The notes under the pieces: generated by a model | Told to the model about the DNA's origin: nothing | Seen by the model: only the letters and a program-made list of their open reading frames with translations | Databases searched by the model: none | Source: Dielma fastidiosa | Lineage (GTDB): Bacteria > Bacillota_I > Bacilli_A > Erysipelotrichales > Erysipelotrichaceae | Reading direction: 5' to 3' | Assembly: GCF_000313565.1 (NCBI RefSeq) | Contig: NZ_HE578923.1 | Span: 1-64,000 of the forward strand | DNA: 64,000 bases | Translations under genes and position numbers: made by a program | Part shown: positions 1-9,679 of the stretch, piece by piece | Layout of the letters: each line of letters begins with the position of its first letter | Position numbering within the stretch: position 1 is the first letter of the stretch

Positions 1-16
1 AGCAAATCTTAATATG

Positions 17-52
17 AAAAAAAACAAGGCTTTATCTGCCTTGCTTTTTTTT
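17..52. terminator. Bidirectional Rho-independent terminator
   Basis: A hairpin with arms caaggc (25-30) and gccttg (38-43) is flanked by A8 on the left (17-24) and T8 on the right (45-52). It can therefore stop transcription from either side. On the minus strand it lies directly at the stop codon of the SnoaL-like gene. Confidence 0.8.
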
Positions 53-836
53 ATATAACATCTGTAATAGTTTGAAAAGTGAGTGATTCAAAAATAATTT
101 TGCCATCGCGGATACGCTGGGTTAATACACCAGCTTGCTTTTTGCCGCGATGCTGAAATGCGATGCAGCTCAATTCTTCAACGGCTTCTTTAACCGTTAT
201 TTTAGCGGCAGGATCAGTAAACGCATCAATTTCCGCTTTAGCTTTATGAATCAATCCTTCGCAATAATAGCGGATATCTTCTTTTCCTTCTAAAGGCCGA
301 TTGCATAGATTGGTAAGGATGACTGCATCATCCGCATAATCATTGATTAAGGCATCAACATCATGCGCCTTTAGATTATTGAAATGCTTTTCAGTTAATG
401 CCAATGCCACTGTATTTGTTGGAAATGGGTGGGCTTTGATACCTAATGAAGGCATACTTACCGGTGTTTTCGCATAGCCGCTCACATAGACAGCTTGACC
501 GTTTTCAACCATATAAGTAAATGAGGCAAAACTGGAAAATGGCGGCAGTGAGGCTACCAAAGTAATATAATTATCGGTACTCTGCCGATATAGAAAATTC
601 AGCTTTTCAACTGCATGTTCAATATCCATGCCTAATTTAACCGCAAAGGTCAGTGAATTACGCATGACGCTAGTCAGCGTATCATGGCCCATGGTTCGTG
701 TTCTCCCATCCAATCGGGTAATGGCTATCAATTCTTTTGAATAATCAGACAAGGCTTCTTCTAAATTTGAATCTTTTTTCATATTAATCATAGATTCAAT
801 ATGATGATTCATTAATTCATCCGCAGTTCTGGGCAT
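51..836 (-). CDS. Tandem SnoaL/NTF2-like domain protein
   Basis: A 261-residue protein that looks like two NTF2-fold (SnoaL / ketosteroid-isomerase-like) units in tandem. The first spans about residues 5-125 and the second about 145-255. Each opens with a helix followed by an acidic stretch and a hydrophobic strand; ALINDYADDAVILTN in the second unit is the clearest part. No signal peptide or membrane segment is seen, so it should be cytosolic. A strong AAAGGAGG lies 6 nt before the ATG. It is divergent from a TetR regulator, which is therefore its likely controller. NTF2-fold proteins bind or isomerise small hydrophobic ligands, but nothing here shows the substrate. The fold call is by pattern only. 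Confidence 0.65.
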   Translation of the reverse strand: MPRTADELMNHHIESMINMKKDSNLEEALSDYSKELIAITRLDGRTRTMGHDTLTSVMRNSLTFAVKLGMDIEHAVEKLNFLYRQSTDNYITLVASLPPFSSFASFTYMVENGQAVYVSGYAKTPVSMPSLGIKAHPFPTNTVALALTEKHFNNLKAHDVDALINDYADDAVILTNLCNRPLEGKEDIRYYCEGLIHKAKAEIDAFTDPAAKITVKEAVEELSCIAFQHRGKKQAGVLTQRIRDGKIIFESLTFQTITDVI

Positions 837-852
837 ATATTTCCTCCTTTAA

Positions 853-919
853 GATACTTGCGTATACTATTACGCATATGTATAATAAATATAAACCATG
901 GATCATTGATTATCAATGA
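853..919. promoter_or_regulatory. Candidate TetR operators in divergent intergenic region
   Basis: Two inverted repeats lie between the divergent SnoaL-like and TetR genes: tgcgta-N6-tacgca at 859-876, and a 17-bp palindrome with 8-bp arms (tcattgat / atcaatga) at 903-919. Their position fits autorepression by the TetR protein. Binding is inferred. Confidence 0.45.
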
Positions 920-981
920 CCAGAATCTGAAAACCATGTATTAATACTCACATCCGTGAAAACGTGTATAAAGGAGATTTT

Positions 982-1566
982 ATGAATAAGCCTGATCGAA
1001 GAAGTATAAAATCTGAGAAAGCGATTCAGAAAGCATTTATAGAAATGCTGATGAGCGAAGGCTTTGATGCTATTACCATTAAGGCGCTGACTGAACAAGC
1101 TGATATCAGCCGTAAAACCTTTTATCTGCATTATTTAGATAAATTTGATCTTTTAAATAAAATGGTTGATGAACGGATGGTTGAATTGGCTGAGTTGTGT
1201 GAAAGAAAAAAGGATAAGGGTTTTGTGGAGGGAACAGTGCTTTGGTTCTGTTATTTCGAAGAGCACAAAGCCTTCTTTAAAGCCTTATTTGCTACTGAAA
1301 GTACCATTGCATTCCGTTACCGTCTGCAGGCTTTTATCATGGTACAGTTAAATGATAAGCTATCAGACGCAGCTGATCATAATGAGGTACTGTGCAAATT
1401 TATGGCTACCGCGGTGCTGGGCGTTTTAGAATCCTATGTTTTGGATGAATTTAAAGCCGATATTAAAGAGATTGCTGAGCAGGTTGGCGTGCTGCTGGAA
1501 CAGATGATAATGCAGGCAAAAGCGGCGGATTCTAAGCAGTTAGATTTTGATGGCCAGTATCTTTAA
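982..1566 (+). CDS. TetR/AcrR family transcriptional regulator
   Basis: A 194-residue one-component regulator. Residues 8-60 form a typical TetR helix-turn-helix: an AFIEML helix, then ITIKALTEQADISRKTFY, then HYLDKFDLL. The rest is a helical ligand-binding and dimerisation domain of unknown ligand. I chose ATG 982 because AAAGGAGA lies 5 nt upstream; a GTG six codons earlier (964) would overlap that site. It is divergently transcribed from the SnoaL-like gene and followed after about 30 nt by an FMN-binding protein, so it may control both. Family assignment is strong; target and ligand are unknown. Confidence 0.88.
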   Translation: MNKPDRRSIKSEKAIQKAFIEMLMSEGFDAITIKALTEQADISRKTFYLHYLDKFDLLNKMVDERMVELAELCERKKDKGFVEGTVLWFCYFEEHKAFFKALFATESTIAFRYRLQAFIMVQLNDKLSDAADHNEVLCKFMATAVLGVLESYVLDEFKADIKEIAEQVGVLLEQMIMQAKAADSKQLDFDGQYL

Positions 1567-1598
1567 TAACTGATATAATGACATCAGGAGGGATGATT

Positions 1599-2039
1599 AT
1601 GATGCGAAATCCAAGCCAGACAATCGGCAATCTGATTGAAAGGGCAAGTATGACGAGTATTTCTTATATTGATGCGGAAGGTTATCCGGTCAGCCGCGCG
1701 ATGCTGCCGCCAAGAGAAAGAGAAGGAATTAAGTATTTCTGGTTTACGACCAATACATCTTCTCAAAAAATCAGTTGTTACCGCAATAATCCAAAGGCAA
1801 GTATTTATTTTGTAGATAAGCGCTTTTTCCGCGGCGTATGTCTGAAGGGGACAATGGAAGTTCTGGAAACTAAAGAAGCAAAAGAAATGTGCTGGCGTGA
1901 AGGAGATACAATGTATTATCCGGAAGGGGTTGCAGATCCGGATTACTGCATATTGAAGTTTACTGCCGAAAAAGGCCGTTATTACAGTAATTTTAAATCT
2001 GAAGATTTTGATATAGAAGAACCGCAGCCGGAAGCTTAA
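1599..2039 (+). CDS. Pyridoxamine 5'-phosphate oxidase-like FMN-binding protein
   Basis: A small (about 146 residues) split-barrel flavin-binding protein of the general-stress-protein-26 / PNPOx-like family. Visible family features are the N-terminal strand ASMTSISYIDAEGYPVSRAM, the FWFTTNTSSQKISCYRNNPKASIYF segment and the later KGTMEVLE strand. Members bind FMN, F420 or heme and act as reductases or oxidases; the substrate is unknown here. AGGAGG (1586-1591) sits 7 nt before ATG 1599, so the earlier ATGs at 1578 and 1593 are unlikely starts. It probably shares transcription with the TetR gene upstream. Confidence 0.8.
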   Translation: MMRNPSQTIGNLIERASMTSISYIDAEGYPVSRAMLPPREREGIKYFWFTTNTSSQKISCYRNNPKASIYFVDKRFFRGVCLKGTMEVLETKEAKEMCWREGDTMYYPEGVADPDYCILKFTAEKGRYYSNFKSEDFDIEEPQPEA

Positions 2040-2057
2040 TTCCCACTGCGGTTTTAT
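2021..2057. terminator. Bidirectional terminator between convergent genes
   Basis: Arms accgcag (2021-2027) and ctgcggt (2046-2052) are followed by tttta on the plus strand. The hairpin overlaps the last codons of the FMN-binding protein and serves the convergent gene pair. Confidence 0.6.
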
Positions 2058-2947
2058 TTCTTTTTGGTTTTTAATTCGGTTTTATATTGCTTGCGGTAAG
2101 CGGCCGGTGATTTGCCATACTGATTCTTAAAACTGGCTGAAAAGGCAATCGGTGATGAAAAATTATATAATTCAGAGATCTCCGCGAGGCTCATGGTCGT
2201 ATTTCTTAAATCATTGCAGATCTGCTTCATGCGAAACATCAGAATAAATTCCTTGGTGGAACAGCCTTTAATCTGATGAAAGCATTGGTAAAGATAGCTT
2301 TGTGATACATTTAAATGGGTGCATAAATCTTTAACTTTGATATTATCATGTACATGCTCAGTGATGTAATCCAGGCATTCCACAAAGATGCGCTCTTCAC
2401 TTGTATTATTGGCGGCTCGGTCGGCATTGGCTGCATAATAGGCGTTTGCATTCATCAAAATAGCAGCCAGTGCTTTTTTCAGCAATACTTCCAAATTGAA
2501 ATAATAGCCGGGTTTATCAGCATTTTGATGAGAAAAGGTTGAGAACCAAAACAGATCTTGTTCCGTAAATAATTTTGAATATACCGTCAGCTGATGGCAG
2601 CTGAACAGCTTCGCAAAGCTGTTGCGCATGAGATCTGTTTTTAAATCAAAGTGAAAAATATAAAGATGGGCTTTTTCTTCGGTAAGACAAGCAGCGGTGA
2701 ATAAGGTATATGGCGGTATGATTGCCAAATCTCCCTTTTCAATTAATAACCGCTGATCCTTAATCATCAGTTCAATGCTGCCTCTTTCAACAGCGACAAG
2801 TTTAAAATGCGGCAGAATTTCATTATTAATAATTCGGTTCTCCTGTTCAGTCCAATCCACATAGCTAAGCACACGAAAATCCAGAGACAGCAGAATCTCT
2901 GAGAGCGGATCAGGTTTTAAGAGGTCATAGGTTGCGATGTTTTTCAT
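2054..2947 (-). CDS. AraC family transcriptional regulator
   Basis: A 297-residue regulator with an N-terminal cupin-like sensor domain (about 50-110; IEKGDLAIIPPYTLFTA is the beta-barrel signature) and a C-terminal double helix-turn-helix (about 190-288). The latter includes VKDLCTHLNVSQSYLYQCF and the AraC signature region around LAEISELYNFSSPIAFSASFKNQYGKSPAAYRK. It is divergent from the flavin-reductase lipoprotein starting at 3082, with 134 bp between them, so it is likely that gene's activator. No good Shine-Dalgarno precedes ATG 2947, so the start is uncertain. The ligand is unknown and may be the reductase substrate. Confidence 0.88.
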   Translation of the reverse strand: MKNIATYDLLKPDPLSEILLSLDFRVLSYVDWTEQENRIINNEILPHFKLVAVERGSIELMIKDQRLLIEKGDLAIIPPYTLFTAACLTEEKAHLYIFHFDLKTDLMRNSFAKLFSCHQLTVYSKLFTEQDLFWFSTFSHQNADKPGYYFNLEVLLKKALAAILMNANAYYAANADRAANNTSEERIFVECLDYITEHVHDNIKVKDLCTHLNVSQSYLYQCFHQIKGCSTKEFILMFRMKQICNDLRNTTMSLAEISELYNFSSPIAFSASFKNQYGKSPAAYRKQYKTELKTKKK

Positions 2948-3033
2948 GTTATCATTTTAACATAATTTTATTAAAATTAAATATTAAGTATAAAAAGTTA
3001 TGAAAACATTAAATTTATCGAAGATTTTTGACT

Positions 3034-3044
3034 AGTTAATAACT
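3034..3044. promoter_or_regulatory. Short palindrome in AraC/reductase divergent region
   Basis: agttaataact is an 11-bp inverted repeat in the 134-bp gap between the AraC regulator and the flavin reductase. A taaaat hexamer at 3055-3060 could be a -10 element, but no well-spaced -35 accompanies it, as expected for an activator-dependent promoter. Function is inferred from position only. Confidence 0.3.
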
Positions 3045-3081
3045 TATCAAGTGTTAAAATAAGAATAGGAGGATGAAAAGG

Positions 3082-5046
3082 ATGAAAAAAATAGTAAGTA
3101 TTTGCTGTGCATTGCTGATGACAATCTCATTAGCCGCATGCTCTAAGCCGCAAAACGAAACGCCGAAAACTGATGATAATCAGCCAGTGGTTAGTGCGGA
3201 TGTGGAAAAGAGCGCTGACGTTATTATCATAGGAGCCGGCGGTGCTGGTCTTTCAGCGGCAATTCAAGCGGTTGAAAGCGGCGCTAAGAGTGTTATTATT
3301 GTAGAGAAAACAAATAATACAGGCGGTTCTTTGAATTATACAAGCGGATCGATGTCCGGCGCTGAGACAATTATCCAAGAACTTGACGGAATTGAGGATA
3401 CTAAGGAATCATTTGTTCAGGATATTTTGAAAAATGGTGCTCATAAAGGCAATGAAGAATTAATCAGAAAGTTTGTTGATGAAGATGTAGATATGATTCA
3501 ATGGCTTTGGGATCATGGTTTAAGTGATAACCAGTTCAGTACGGATAAAGAAGGTCATCGTTCAGTATTTGCCCCTGAACATGCGCTTTACAGTGTACCT
3601 AGAACTTATAAGGCCAGCCCTGATAATAAAGAAAAATATAAATCAGCGGCGCATGAAATTCTGGATACAGTGGTAGCGGGTCTTGAAAATGTAACCATTG
3701 ATTTTATGACTGAAGCGAAAACACTGATGCCTAATGATAAAGGTCAAATTTTATCGGTATTGGCGGTTAATAATGAAACAAGTCAGACAATAAAATATAC
3801 GGCAGAAAAAGGGATTATCGTTGCAACCGGCGGTTATTCAGGCAATGCCAAGCTGATGGGAGAATTTGCTGAAAATGGTGCTAGTTATCTGGCTGGCGGT
3901 TCATTTGCGGCTGATGGTTATGGTATTCGAATGATGCAGGAAGTAGGCGCTAAGGTTGATGAAGAAACAATGACTTATATTCCTACTTTCCCAATGGGAC
4001 TTGAAGTTGCGCCTGGTATTGGTTCAATCGCGCCAACCTATACATGGAAGGCCGGCGGTATCTGTGTGAATAAGAATGGCGAACGTTTCGTAGATGAAAC
4101 ACTTGCTGAAGTTGAAGAGCGTGAGGTTGCGTTGGAAGAACAGCCGGAAGCAATTCAATATGATATTTTCACTGATAAGATTATTGAAGATCTGAAAGCA
4201 GCTGGTGCTGATATGATGTGGACTTATTTATATGAACCTGAAAATGGCAAAGGCCACAGCAAGGTTGTAACTGCTGATTCAATTGAAGAATTGGCAGGCA
4301 AGCTGAATATGCCGGCGGAACAATTAGCTAAAACAGTTGAAGAGTACAATGCGGCTGTGGAAGCCGGCGGCACGGACAGCTTTGGCCGCAGCTATGACGG
4401 TACAGTGACAGCTTATAATGTTGCTGTTAATAAAATTGAAGGCGATAAATATTATGCCGTACCTTTAAAGGCATTAGTTGTTATGACTTTAGGCGGTGTA
4501 ACTGTAAATGATAAGATGCAGGTGCTTGCTGAAGATGGAACAGTCATTCCTGGCTTATATGCGGCTGGTGAAGTTACCGGCGGTATCTGGGGACGCTTTG
4601 TATCTGGCGGTACCGGTGTTATGGGACCTATCGTATTCGGCCGTCTGGCAGCCCGTGAATTAATGAGTGGTGAATTGGCTGAGGGTTATACAGCTAAACC
4701 GGCATCAAATCTTCTTGATGAAAAACTATTTGTCAGAGATGAAGCTGTGAAAACTGATCGTTTCGATATGAGTAAAGCCTTGACGGATGGTGAATATGAA
4801 GCATCTGTTGATGGCCAGGAAGGTAAAATGAATGTGAAGACAACCATTGCTGATGGTAAGATCAGTAAGGTTGAAATCGTTGAACAGCATGAAACGGAAG
4901 CCGTTGCTAAGCCAGCTCTTGAAAGTCTGCCAACAGCAATTGCTGAACAGAATTCAGTAAATGTTGATACGATAGCTGGTGCTACTTTGACATCAAATCG
5001 TATTCTTGACGCAGTTACTGATTGTTTGAATCAAGCAGCTAAATAA
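3082..5046 (+). CDS. Secreted flavin reductase lipoprotein (FAD_binding_2 + C-terminal FMN_bind)
   Basis: A 654-residue surface lipoprotein. Residues 1-20 are a lipoprotein signal with lipobox LAAC (Cys20). The FAD domain starts at VIIIGAGGAGLSAA and runs to the GLYAAGEVTGG motif near residue 500. A C-terminal FMN_bind domain carries DTIAGATLTS, whose Thr637 is the expected ApbE flavinylation site. The family transfers electrons from covalent FMN to FAD and then to an alkene-type acceptor. Two residues that fumarate reductases need seem absent: the catalytic-Arg region reads DETLAEVEER, and the His of HTMGG is replaced (VMTLGG). A non-fumarate substrate is likely. ATG 3082 lies 9 nt after AGGAGG; ATG 3073 abuts it and is rejected. 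Confidence 0.88.
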   Translation: MKKIVSICCALLMTISLAACSKPQNETPKTDDNQPVVSADVEKSADVIIIGAGGAGLSAAIQAVESGAKSVIIVEKTNNTGGSLNYTSGSMSGAETIIQELDGIEDTKESFVQDILKNGAHKGNEELIRKFVDEDVDMIQWLWDHGLSDNQFSTDKEGHRSVFAPEHALYSVPRTYKASPDNKEKYKSAAHEILDTVVAGLENVTIDFMTEAKTLMPNDKGQILSVLAVNNETSQTIKYTAEKGIIVATGGYSGNAKLMGEFAENGASYLAGGSFAADGYGIRMMQEVGAKVDEETMTYIPTFPMGLEVAPGIGSIAPTYTWKAGGICVNKNGERFVDETLAEVEEREVALEEQPEAIQYDIFTDKIIEDLKAAGADMMWTYLYEPENGKGHSKVVTADSIEELAGKLNMPAEQLAKTVEEYNAAVEAGGTDSFGRSYDGTVTAYNVAVNKIEGDKYYAVPLKALVVMTLGGVTVNDKMQVLAEDGTVIPGLYAAGEVTGGIWGRFVSGGTGVMGPIVFGRLAARELMSGELAEGYTAKPASNLLDEKLFVRDEAVKTDRFDMSKALTDGEYEASVDGQEGKMNVKTTIADGKISKVEIVEQHETEAVAKPALESLPTAIAEQNSVNVDTIAGATLTSNRILDAVTDCLNQAAK

Positions 5047-5062
5047 GCTTTAATCAATATAG

Positions 5063-5092
5063 GACCTGTCTTTTGCGGACAGGTCTTTTATT
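5063..5092 (+). terminator. Rho-independent terminator
   Basis: Stem gacctgtc (5063-5070) / gacaggtc (5078-5085) with a 7-nt loop is followed by ttttatt. It ends the flavin-reductase transcript. Confidence 0.85.
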
Positions 5093-5173
5093 AAGCTGAA
5101 GCATCATTATGAACGAAAAAACTGCTTTTATTGAGATTTTTATGAAATTGCATTAATTTTTTTATAAAATAGA

Positions 5174-5202
5174 TTGACAAACGTTTCTGGTTGTTTTACA
5201 AT
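5174..5202 (+). promoter_or_regulatory. str operon promoter
   Basis: TTGACA (5174-5179), a 17-nt spacer and TACAAT (5197-5202) form a near-consensus sigma-A promoter about 100 nt before rpsL. Confidence 0.85.
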
Positions 5203-5220
5203 TACAAAGCTAGCGTGAAT

Positions 5221-5281
5221 ATGTTCCTGAAAGATGGAACATTAATTTATGCCGTAATATGACACACCCGGAAATGTGTGT
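5221..5281 (+). promoter_or_regulatory. Structured 5' leader of rpsL
   Basis: Two hairpins lie in the leader: atgttcc/ggaacat (5221-5242) and acacac/gtgtgt (5262-5281). The second ends about 10 nt before the AAAGGAGG of rpsL. They could serve autogenous control of the str operon. I do not recognise a catalogued motif. Confidence 0.4.
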
Positions 5282-5302
5282 TAGCACGAAAGGAGGACAA
5301 TC

Positions 5303-5725
5303 ATGCCTACAATTAATCAGTTAGTACGTAAAGGTCGTACAAATAAAGTATGGGTTTCTAAATCTCCTGCTTTAAATAGAGGTTACAACTCTTTGAAGCG
5401 TCGTCCTACCGATCTGAGTTCACCACAAAAACGTGGAGTATGTACTCGTGTTGGTACAATGACACCAAAGAAACCAAACTCAGCACTTCGTAAATATGCT
5501 CGTGTTCGTTTGTCAAACGGAATGGAAGTTACAGCTTACATCCCAGGAATCGGTCACAACCTACAGGAACATAGCGTTGTATTGATCCGTGGAGGACGTG
5601 TTAAGGATTTACCAGGTGTTCGTTACCATATCGTACGCGGAACATTAGACTGTGCTGGTGTTAATGCTCGTAATCAGTCTCGTTCTAAATATGGAACTAA
5701 GAAACCTAAAGCTGCTAAGAAATAG
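5303..5725 (+). CDS. rpsL: 30S ribosomal protein S12
   Basis: A 140-residue decoding-centre protein with the Gram-positive insertion before QKRGVCTRV. It carries the conserved [11 protein letters not shown] loop; Lys56 matches E. coli Lys43, so no classical streptomycin-resistance change is visible there. KDLPGVRYH is also present. AAAGGAGG lies 7 nt upstream of the ATG. First gene of rpsL-rpsG-fusA-tuf. Confidence 0.98.
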   Translation: MPTINQLVRKGRTNKVWVSKSPALNRGYNSLKRRPTDLSSPQKRGVCTRVGTMTPKKPNSALRKYARVRLSNGMEVTAYIPGIGHNLQEHSVVLIRGGRVKDLPGVRYHIVRGTLDCAGVNARNQSRSKYGTKKPKAAKK

Positions 5726-5752
5726 CATTAATCGTGAAAGGAGGAAGTAATA

Positions 5753-6223
5753 ATGCCTAGAAAAGGACATATAGCAAAACGTGATGTGTTAGTAGATCCG
5801 ATTTACAACTCTAAGTTGGTTACTCGTTTAATCAACAAAATCATGATTGATGGTAAAAGAGGGGTAGCTCAGACTATTCTGTATAACGCATTTGATATTA
5901 TTGAAGTAAAGACAGAACGTAAACCAATGGAAGTTTTCGAACAAGCATTGGAAAATGTTATGCCGTTATTAGAACTTAAAGTACGCCGTGTCGGAGGTGC
6001 TAACTATCAGGTTCCAGTTGAAGTTTCTCAGGAAAGAAAGTTAACATTAGGTTTACGCTGGATCGTTAACTATGCTCGCTTAAGAAATGAAAAGACAATG
6101 GAGCAAAGACTTGCTGCTGAGATTATCGATGCTGCAAATGGTACTGGCGCTTCTGTTAAGAAGAAAGACGATACTCATAAAATGGCTGAAGCAAATAAAG
6201 CATTTGCTCACTACCGTTGGTAA
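5753..6223 (+). CDS. rpsG: 30S ribosomal protein S7
   Basis: A 156-residue primary 16S rRNA-binding protein of the 30S head, full length and colinear with the family ([12 protein letters not shown] at the start, [15 protein letters not shown] at the end). It is 27 nt after rpsL with AAAGGAGG in the gap, so the two are co-transcribed. In other bacteria S7 represses the str operon. Confidence 0.98.
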   Translation: MPRKGHIAKRDVLVDPIYNSKLVTRLINKIMIDGKRGVAQTILYNAFDIIEVKTERKPMEVFEQALENVMPLLELKVRRVGGANYQVPVEVSQERKLTLGLRWIVNYARLRNEKTMEQRLAAEIIDAANGTGASVKKKDDTHKMAEANKAFAHYRW

Positions 6224-6238
6224 GAGGGGACTTGAACT

Positions 6239-8329
6239 ATGCCACGTGAATATTCATTAGAAAATACTCGTAACATTGGTATCATGGCTCACATCGATGC
6301 TGGTAAGACGACTACAACTGAACGTATCCTGTATTACACAGGTGTTAACCATAAAATTGGTGAAACTCATGATGGAGCTTCAACAATGGACTGGATGGCT
6401 CAGGAACAAGAAAGAGGTATCACAATTACTTCTGCCGCTACTACAGCACACTGGGCTGGTACTAAATCTCAGTACCCTGATACTCGTGTAAACATCATCG
6501 ATACTCCGGGGCACGTTGACTTCACTGTTGAAGTTGAACGTTCACTGCGTGTACTTGACGGTGCGGTTACAGTATTAGATGCTAAGGCTGGTGTTGAACC
6601 TCAGACTGAAACAGTTTGGCGTCAAGCTTCAGCTTATGGTGTACCACGTATCGTATTCGTTAATAAGATGGATGCTACCGGTGCTGATTTTGATATGAGC
6701 TGCGCTACAATTATCAACCGTTTAGGTGCTAAGAGTGCTGCTGTTCAATTGCCAATCGGTGCTGAGAGTGATTTCAATGGTATCATTGATATCATCGAAA
6801 GAAAAGCTTATGATTTCGAAGGTGATTTCGGTGTAAATATTGTTGAAATCGATATCCCTGAGAATTTAAAAGAAAAAATGGAAGTTAAGCGTCAAGAATT
6901 AATTGAAGCAATTGCTGATTTTGATGATGACTTAATGATGATGGTTCTTGAAGGTGAAGAACCAACAATCGAACAAATAAAGGCTACGATTCGTAAGGCT
7001 GTATGTACTGGTGAATTCTTCCCAGTATTCTGCGGATCTGCTTATAAGAACAAGGGTGTTCAATTAATGCTGGACGGCGTTATTGAATATCTGCCTTCAC
7101 CGCTGGATATTCCGGCAATCATCGGTAAGACTGAAGATGGTGAAGATGTAGCTCGTCATGCTAGTGACAGTGAACCATTCTCTGCATTGGCATTTAAGGT
7201 TATGACTGACCCATTCATCGGTAAGCTGACTTATTTCCGTGTTTATTCTGGTACTACTAAATCAGGTACATATGTATTAAATGCTACAAAAGGCAAACGT
7301 GAGCGTTTTGCACGTATCGTTCAGATGCATGCTAATGCCCGTAAGGAAATTGATGAAGTTTATGCAGGTGATATTGCTGCTGCCGTAGGTTTAAAAGATA
7401 CGACAACGGGTGATACTCTGTGTGCTGAAGATTCTCATATCATTCTTGAATCAATGGTATTCCCTGAACCGGTTATTCAGATTTCTGTTGAACCTAAGTC
7501 AAAGGGCGATCAGGACAAGATGACATTAGCACTTCAGAAGCTTGCTGAAGAAGATCCTACTTTCAAAACATATACAGATCCTGAAACAGGACAAACGATT
7601 ATCGCCGGTGTTGGTGAACTTCACCTGGATATCATCGTTGACCGTATGCGCAGAGAATTTAAGGTAGAAGCTAATACTGGTGCTCCGCAGATTGCTTACC
7701 GTGAAACAATCCGTCAGGCTGCTGACTGTGAAGGTAAGTACATTAAGCAATCAGGTGGACGTGGTCAGTATGGTCACGTTTGGATCAAATTCGAACCGCT
7801 TGAAGAAGGTAAAGGCTTTGAATTCGTTGATGCTACTGTCGGCGGATCAGTACCTAGAGAATACATTAAATGTATCGGTGAAGGAACTGAAGCTGCATTA
7901 GCGAACGGTTTAGTTGCTGGTTATCAGGTAATCGATATCAAGGCTACGCTGTTTGATGGTTCTTACCATGATGTCGATTCAAGTGAAATGGCTTATAAGA
8001 TCGCTGCTTCAATGGCATTAAGAGAAGCTGCTAAGAAATGTAAGCCGGTAATTCTGGAACCAATCATGTTAGTTGAAGTTACAGCTCCAACTGAATACAT
8101 GGGTTCTGTAATGGGTGATATTTCATCACGCCGCGGACAGATCAATGATCAGGAAGAAAGAGGCAATGCCGTAATGGTTAAGGCTTATGTTCCACTGTCA
8201 GAGATGTTCGGTTATGTAACAGACTTGCGTTCATTCACTCAGGGTCGTGGTAATTACTCAATGAAATTTGACCACTACTCAGAAGTACCTAAGTCTATCG
8301 CAGAAAAAATCGTTAAAAACAACGCTTAA
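6239..8329 (+). CDS. fusA: Elongation factor G
   Basis: A 696-residue translocase GTPase. G motifs are visible: AHIDAGKTT (G1), RGITI after switch I, DTPGHVDF (G3), NKMD (G4) and GSA (G5). Domain IV/V sequence extends to the end ([17 protein letters not shown]). It is 15 nt after rpsG with a GAGGGG Shine-Dalgarno. Full-length housekeeping form, without signs of the shortened tetracycline-resistance paralogues. Confidence 0.98.
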   Translation: MPREYSLENTRNIGIMAHIDAGKTTTTERILYYTGVNHKIGETHDGASTMDWMAQEQERGITITSAATTAHWAGTKSQYPDTRVNIIDTPGHVDFTVEVERSLRVLDGAVTVLDAKAGVEPQTETVWRQASAYGVPRIVFVNKMDATGADFDMSCATIINRLGAKSAAVQLPIGAESDFNGIIDIIERKAYDFEGDFGVNIVEIDIPENLKEKMEVKRQELIEAIADFDDDLMMMVLEGEEPTIEQIKATIRKAVCTGEFFPVFCGSAYKNKGVQLMLDGVIEYLPSPLDIPAIIGKTEDGEDVARHASDSEPFSALAFKVMTDPFIGKLTYFRVYSGTTKSGTYVLNATKGKRERFARIVQMHANARKEIDEVYAGDIAAAVGLKDTTTGDTLCAEDSHIILESMVFPEPVIQISVEPKSKGDQDKMTLALQKLAEEDPTFKTYTDPETGQTIIAGVGELHLDIIVDRMRREFKVEANTGAPQIAYRETIRQAADCEGKYIKQSGGRGQYGHVWIKFEPLEEGKGFEFVDATVGGSVPREYIKCIGEGTEAALANGLVAGYQVIDIKATLFDGSYHDVDSSEMAYKIAASMALREAAKKCKPVILEPIMLVEVTAPTEYMGSVMGDISSRRGQINDQEERGNAVMVKAYVPLSEMFGYVTDLRSFTQGRGNYSMKFDHYSEVPKSIAEKIVKNNA

Positions 8330-8342
8330 TTCACTTTAAATG

Positions 8343-8371
8343 TTGCTTTTATAAACAAATTGAATTAAAAT
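8343..8371 (+). promoter_or_regulatory. Possible internal tuf promoter
   Basis: TTGCTT (8343-8348), a 17-nt spacer and TAAAAT (8366-8371) lie in the 73-nt fusA-tuf gap. A separate tuf promoter would fit its usual higher expression. Inferred from sequence only. Confidence 0.4.
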
Positions 8372-8402
8372 AAACTTGATAAAATCACAGGAGGAATTTG
8401 CA

Positions 8403-9587
8403 ATGGCAAAAGAAAAATTTGATAGATCCAAAACACATGTTAACATTGGAACTATCGGTCACGTTGACCACGGTAAAACAACTTTAACTGCTGCTATCAC
8501 TAGCGTACTTGCGCAAAAAGGTCAGGCAGAATTCAAGGCTTACGATGCAATCGATGGAGCACCTGAAGAAAAAGAACGTGGTATCACAATCAATACTGCA
8601 CACGTAGAATATCAGACTGCTACTCGTCACTACGCACACGTTGACTGCCCGGGACATGCTGACTACGTTAAGAACATGATCACTGGTGCTGCTCAGATGG
8701 ATGGTGCTATTCTGGTAGTAGCTGCTACAGATGGTCCTATGCCTCAGACTCGTGAACACATTCTGCTTGCTCGTCAGGTTGGTGTTGAAAAGATCGTTGT
8801 ATTCTTAAATAAATGCGACATGGTTGATGATGAAGAATTAATCGACTTAGTTGAAATGGAAGTTCGTGAATTATTATCAGAATACGGATTTGACGGAGAC
8901 AACACTCCAGTTATCCGCGGTTCTGCATTAAAAGCTCTTGAAGGCGATGCTGCTTGGGTTGGTAAGATTGATGAATTGATGGATGCTGTTGACAGCTACA
9001 TCCCTGAACCTGCTCGTGAAGTAGACAAACCATTCTTGATGGCAGTAGAAGACGTATTCACTATCACTGGTCGTGGTACAGTTGCTACTGGACGTGTTGA
9101 ACGTGGTGTATTAAAACTTGGTGAAGAAGTTGAAATCGTTGGTATCCATGACAGCAAGAAAACAGTTGTTACTGGTATCGAAATGTTCCGTAAACTGTTA
9201 GACTTCGCAGAAGCTGGTGACAACATCGGTGCATTGCTGCGTGGTGTTAACCGTGACGAAATTCAGCGTGGACAAGTTCTTGCTAAACCTGGAACAGTTC
9301 ACCCACACACTCACTTCAAAGCTCAAGTATACGTATTAACAAAAGAAGAAGGCGGACGTCACACTCCTTTCGTTTCTAACTACCGTCCTCAGTTCTATTT
9401 CCGTACAACTGACGTTACTGGTGTAATCACTCTTCCAGAAGGAACTGAAATGGTTATGCCTGGTGACAACGTTGAAATGGAAGTTCAACTGATCGCTCCT
9501 ATCGCTGTAGAACAAGGTACTAAATTTACTATCCGTGAAGGTGGCCGTACAGTAGGTGCTGGTAACGTTACTGAAATCATTGAGTAA
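8403..9587 (+). CDS. tuf: Elongation factor Tu
   Basis: A 394-residue GTPase that delivers aminoacyl-tRNA to the ribosome. Motifs: GHVDHGKTT (G1), DCPGHADY (G3), NKCDM (G4) and RGSALKAL (G5), with barrel domains 2 and 3 complete. ATG 8403 is chosen because AGGAGG lies about 6 nt upstream; the in-frame extension to 8376 would place that site inside the gene. Last gene of the str operon, followed by a strong terminator. Its usual downstream neighbour rpsJ is about 14 kb away here. Confidence 0.98.
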   Translation: MAKEKFDRSKTHVNIGTIGHVDHGKTTLTAAITSVLAQKGQAEFKAYDAIDGAPEEKERGITINTAHVEYQTATRHYAHVDCPGHADYVKNMITGAAQMDGAILVVAATDGPMPQTREHILLARQVGVEKIVVFLNKCDMVDDEELIDLVEMEVRELLSEYGFDGDNTPVIRGSALKALEGDAAWVGKIDELMDAVDSYIPEPAREVDKPFLMAVEDVFTITGRGTVATGRVERGVLKLGEEVEIVGIHDSKKTVVTGIEMFRKLLDFAEAGDNIGALLRGVNRDEIQRGQVLAKPGTVHPHTHFKAQVYVLTKEEGGRHTPFVSNYRPQFYFRTTDVTGVITLPEGTEMVMPGDNVEMEVQLIAPIAVEQGTKFTIREGGRTVGAGNVTEIIE

Positions 9588-9607
9588 TTGAAACCCAATA
9601 ACAATTA

Positions 9608-9632
9608 AGAGATCTTCGGATCTCTTTTTTCT
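9608..9632 (+). terminator. tuf terminator with UUCG tetraloop
   Basis: Stem agagatc (9608-9614) / gatctct (9619-9625) closes a TTCG loop and is followed by T6. It ends the str operon. Confidence 0.9.
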
Positions 9633-9649
9633 TTATGAATATAAACGAA

Positions 9650-9670
9650 AAGGCAGCACACAGCTGCCTT
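9650..9670 (-). terminator. Probable terminator of the PemK-like gene
   Basis: Stem aaggcagc (9650-9657) / gctgcctt (9663-9670) lies 10 nt beyond the minus-strand stop codon. Its minus-strand tail is only ttttcgttt, so termination may be weak. Confidence 0.5.
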
Positions 9671-9679
9671 ATTTGTACA

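Noticed and set aside
8484-8759. Antisense reading frame within tuf
   Set aside because: It is a shadow of a highly conserved gene with constrained codons and has no ribosome site.
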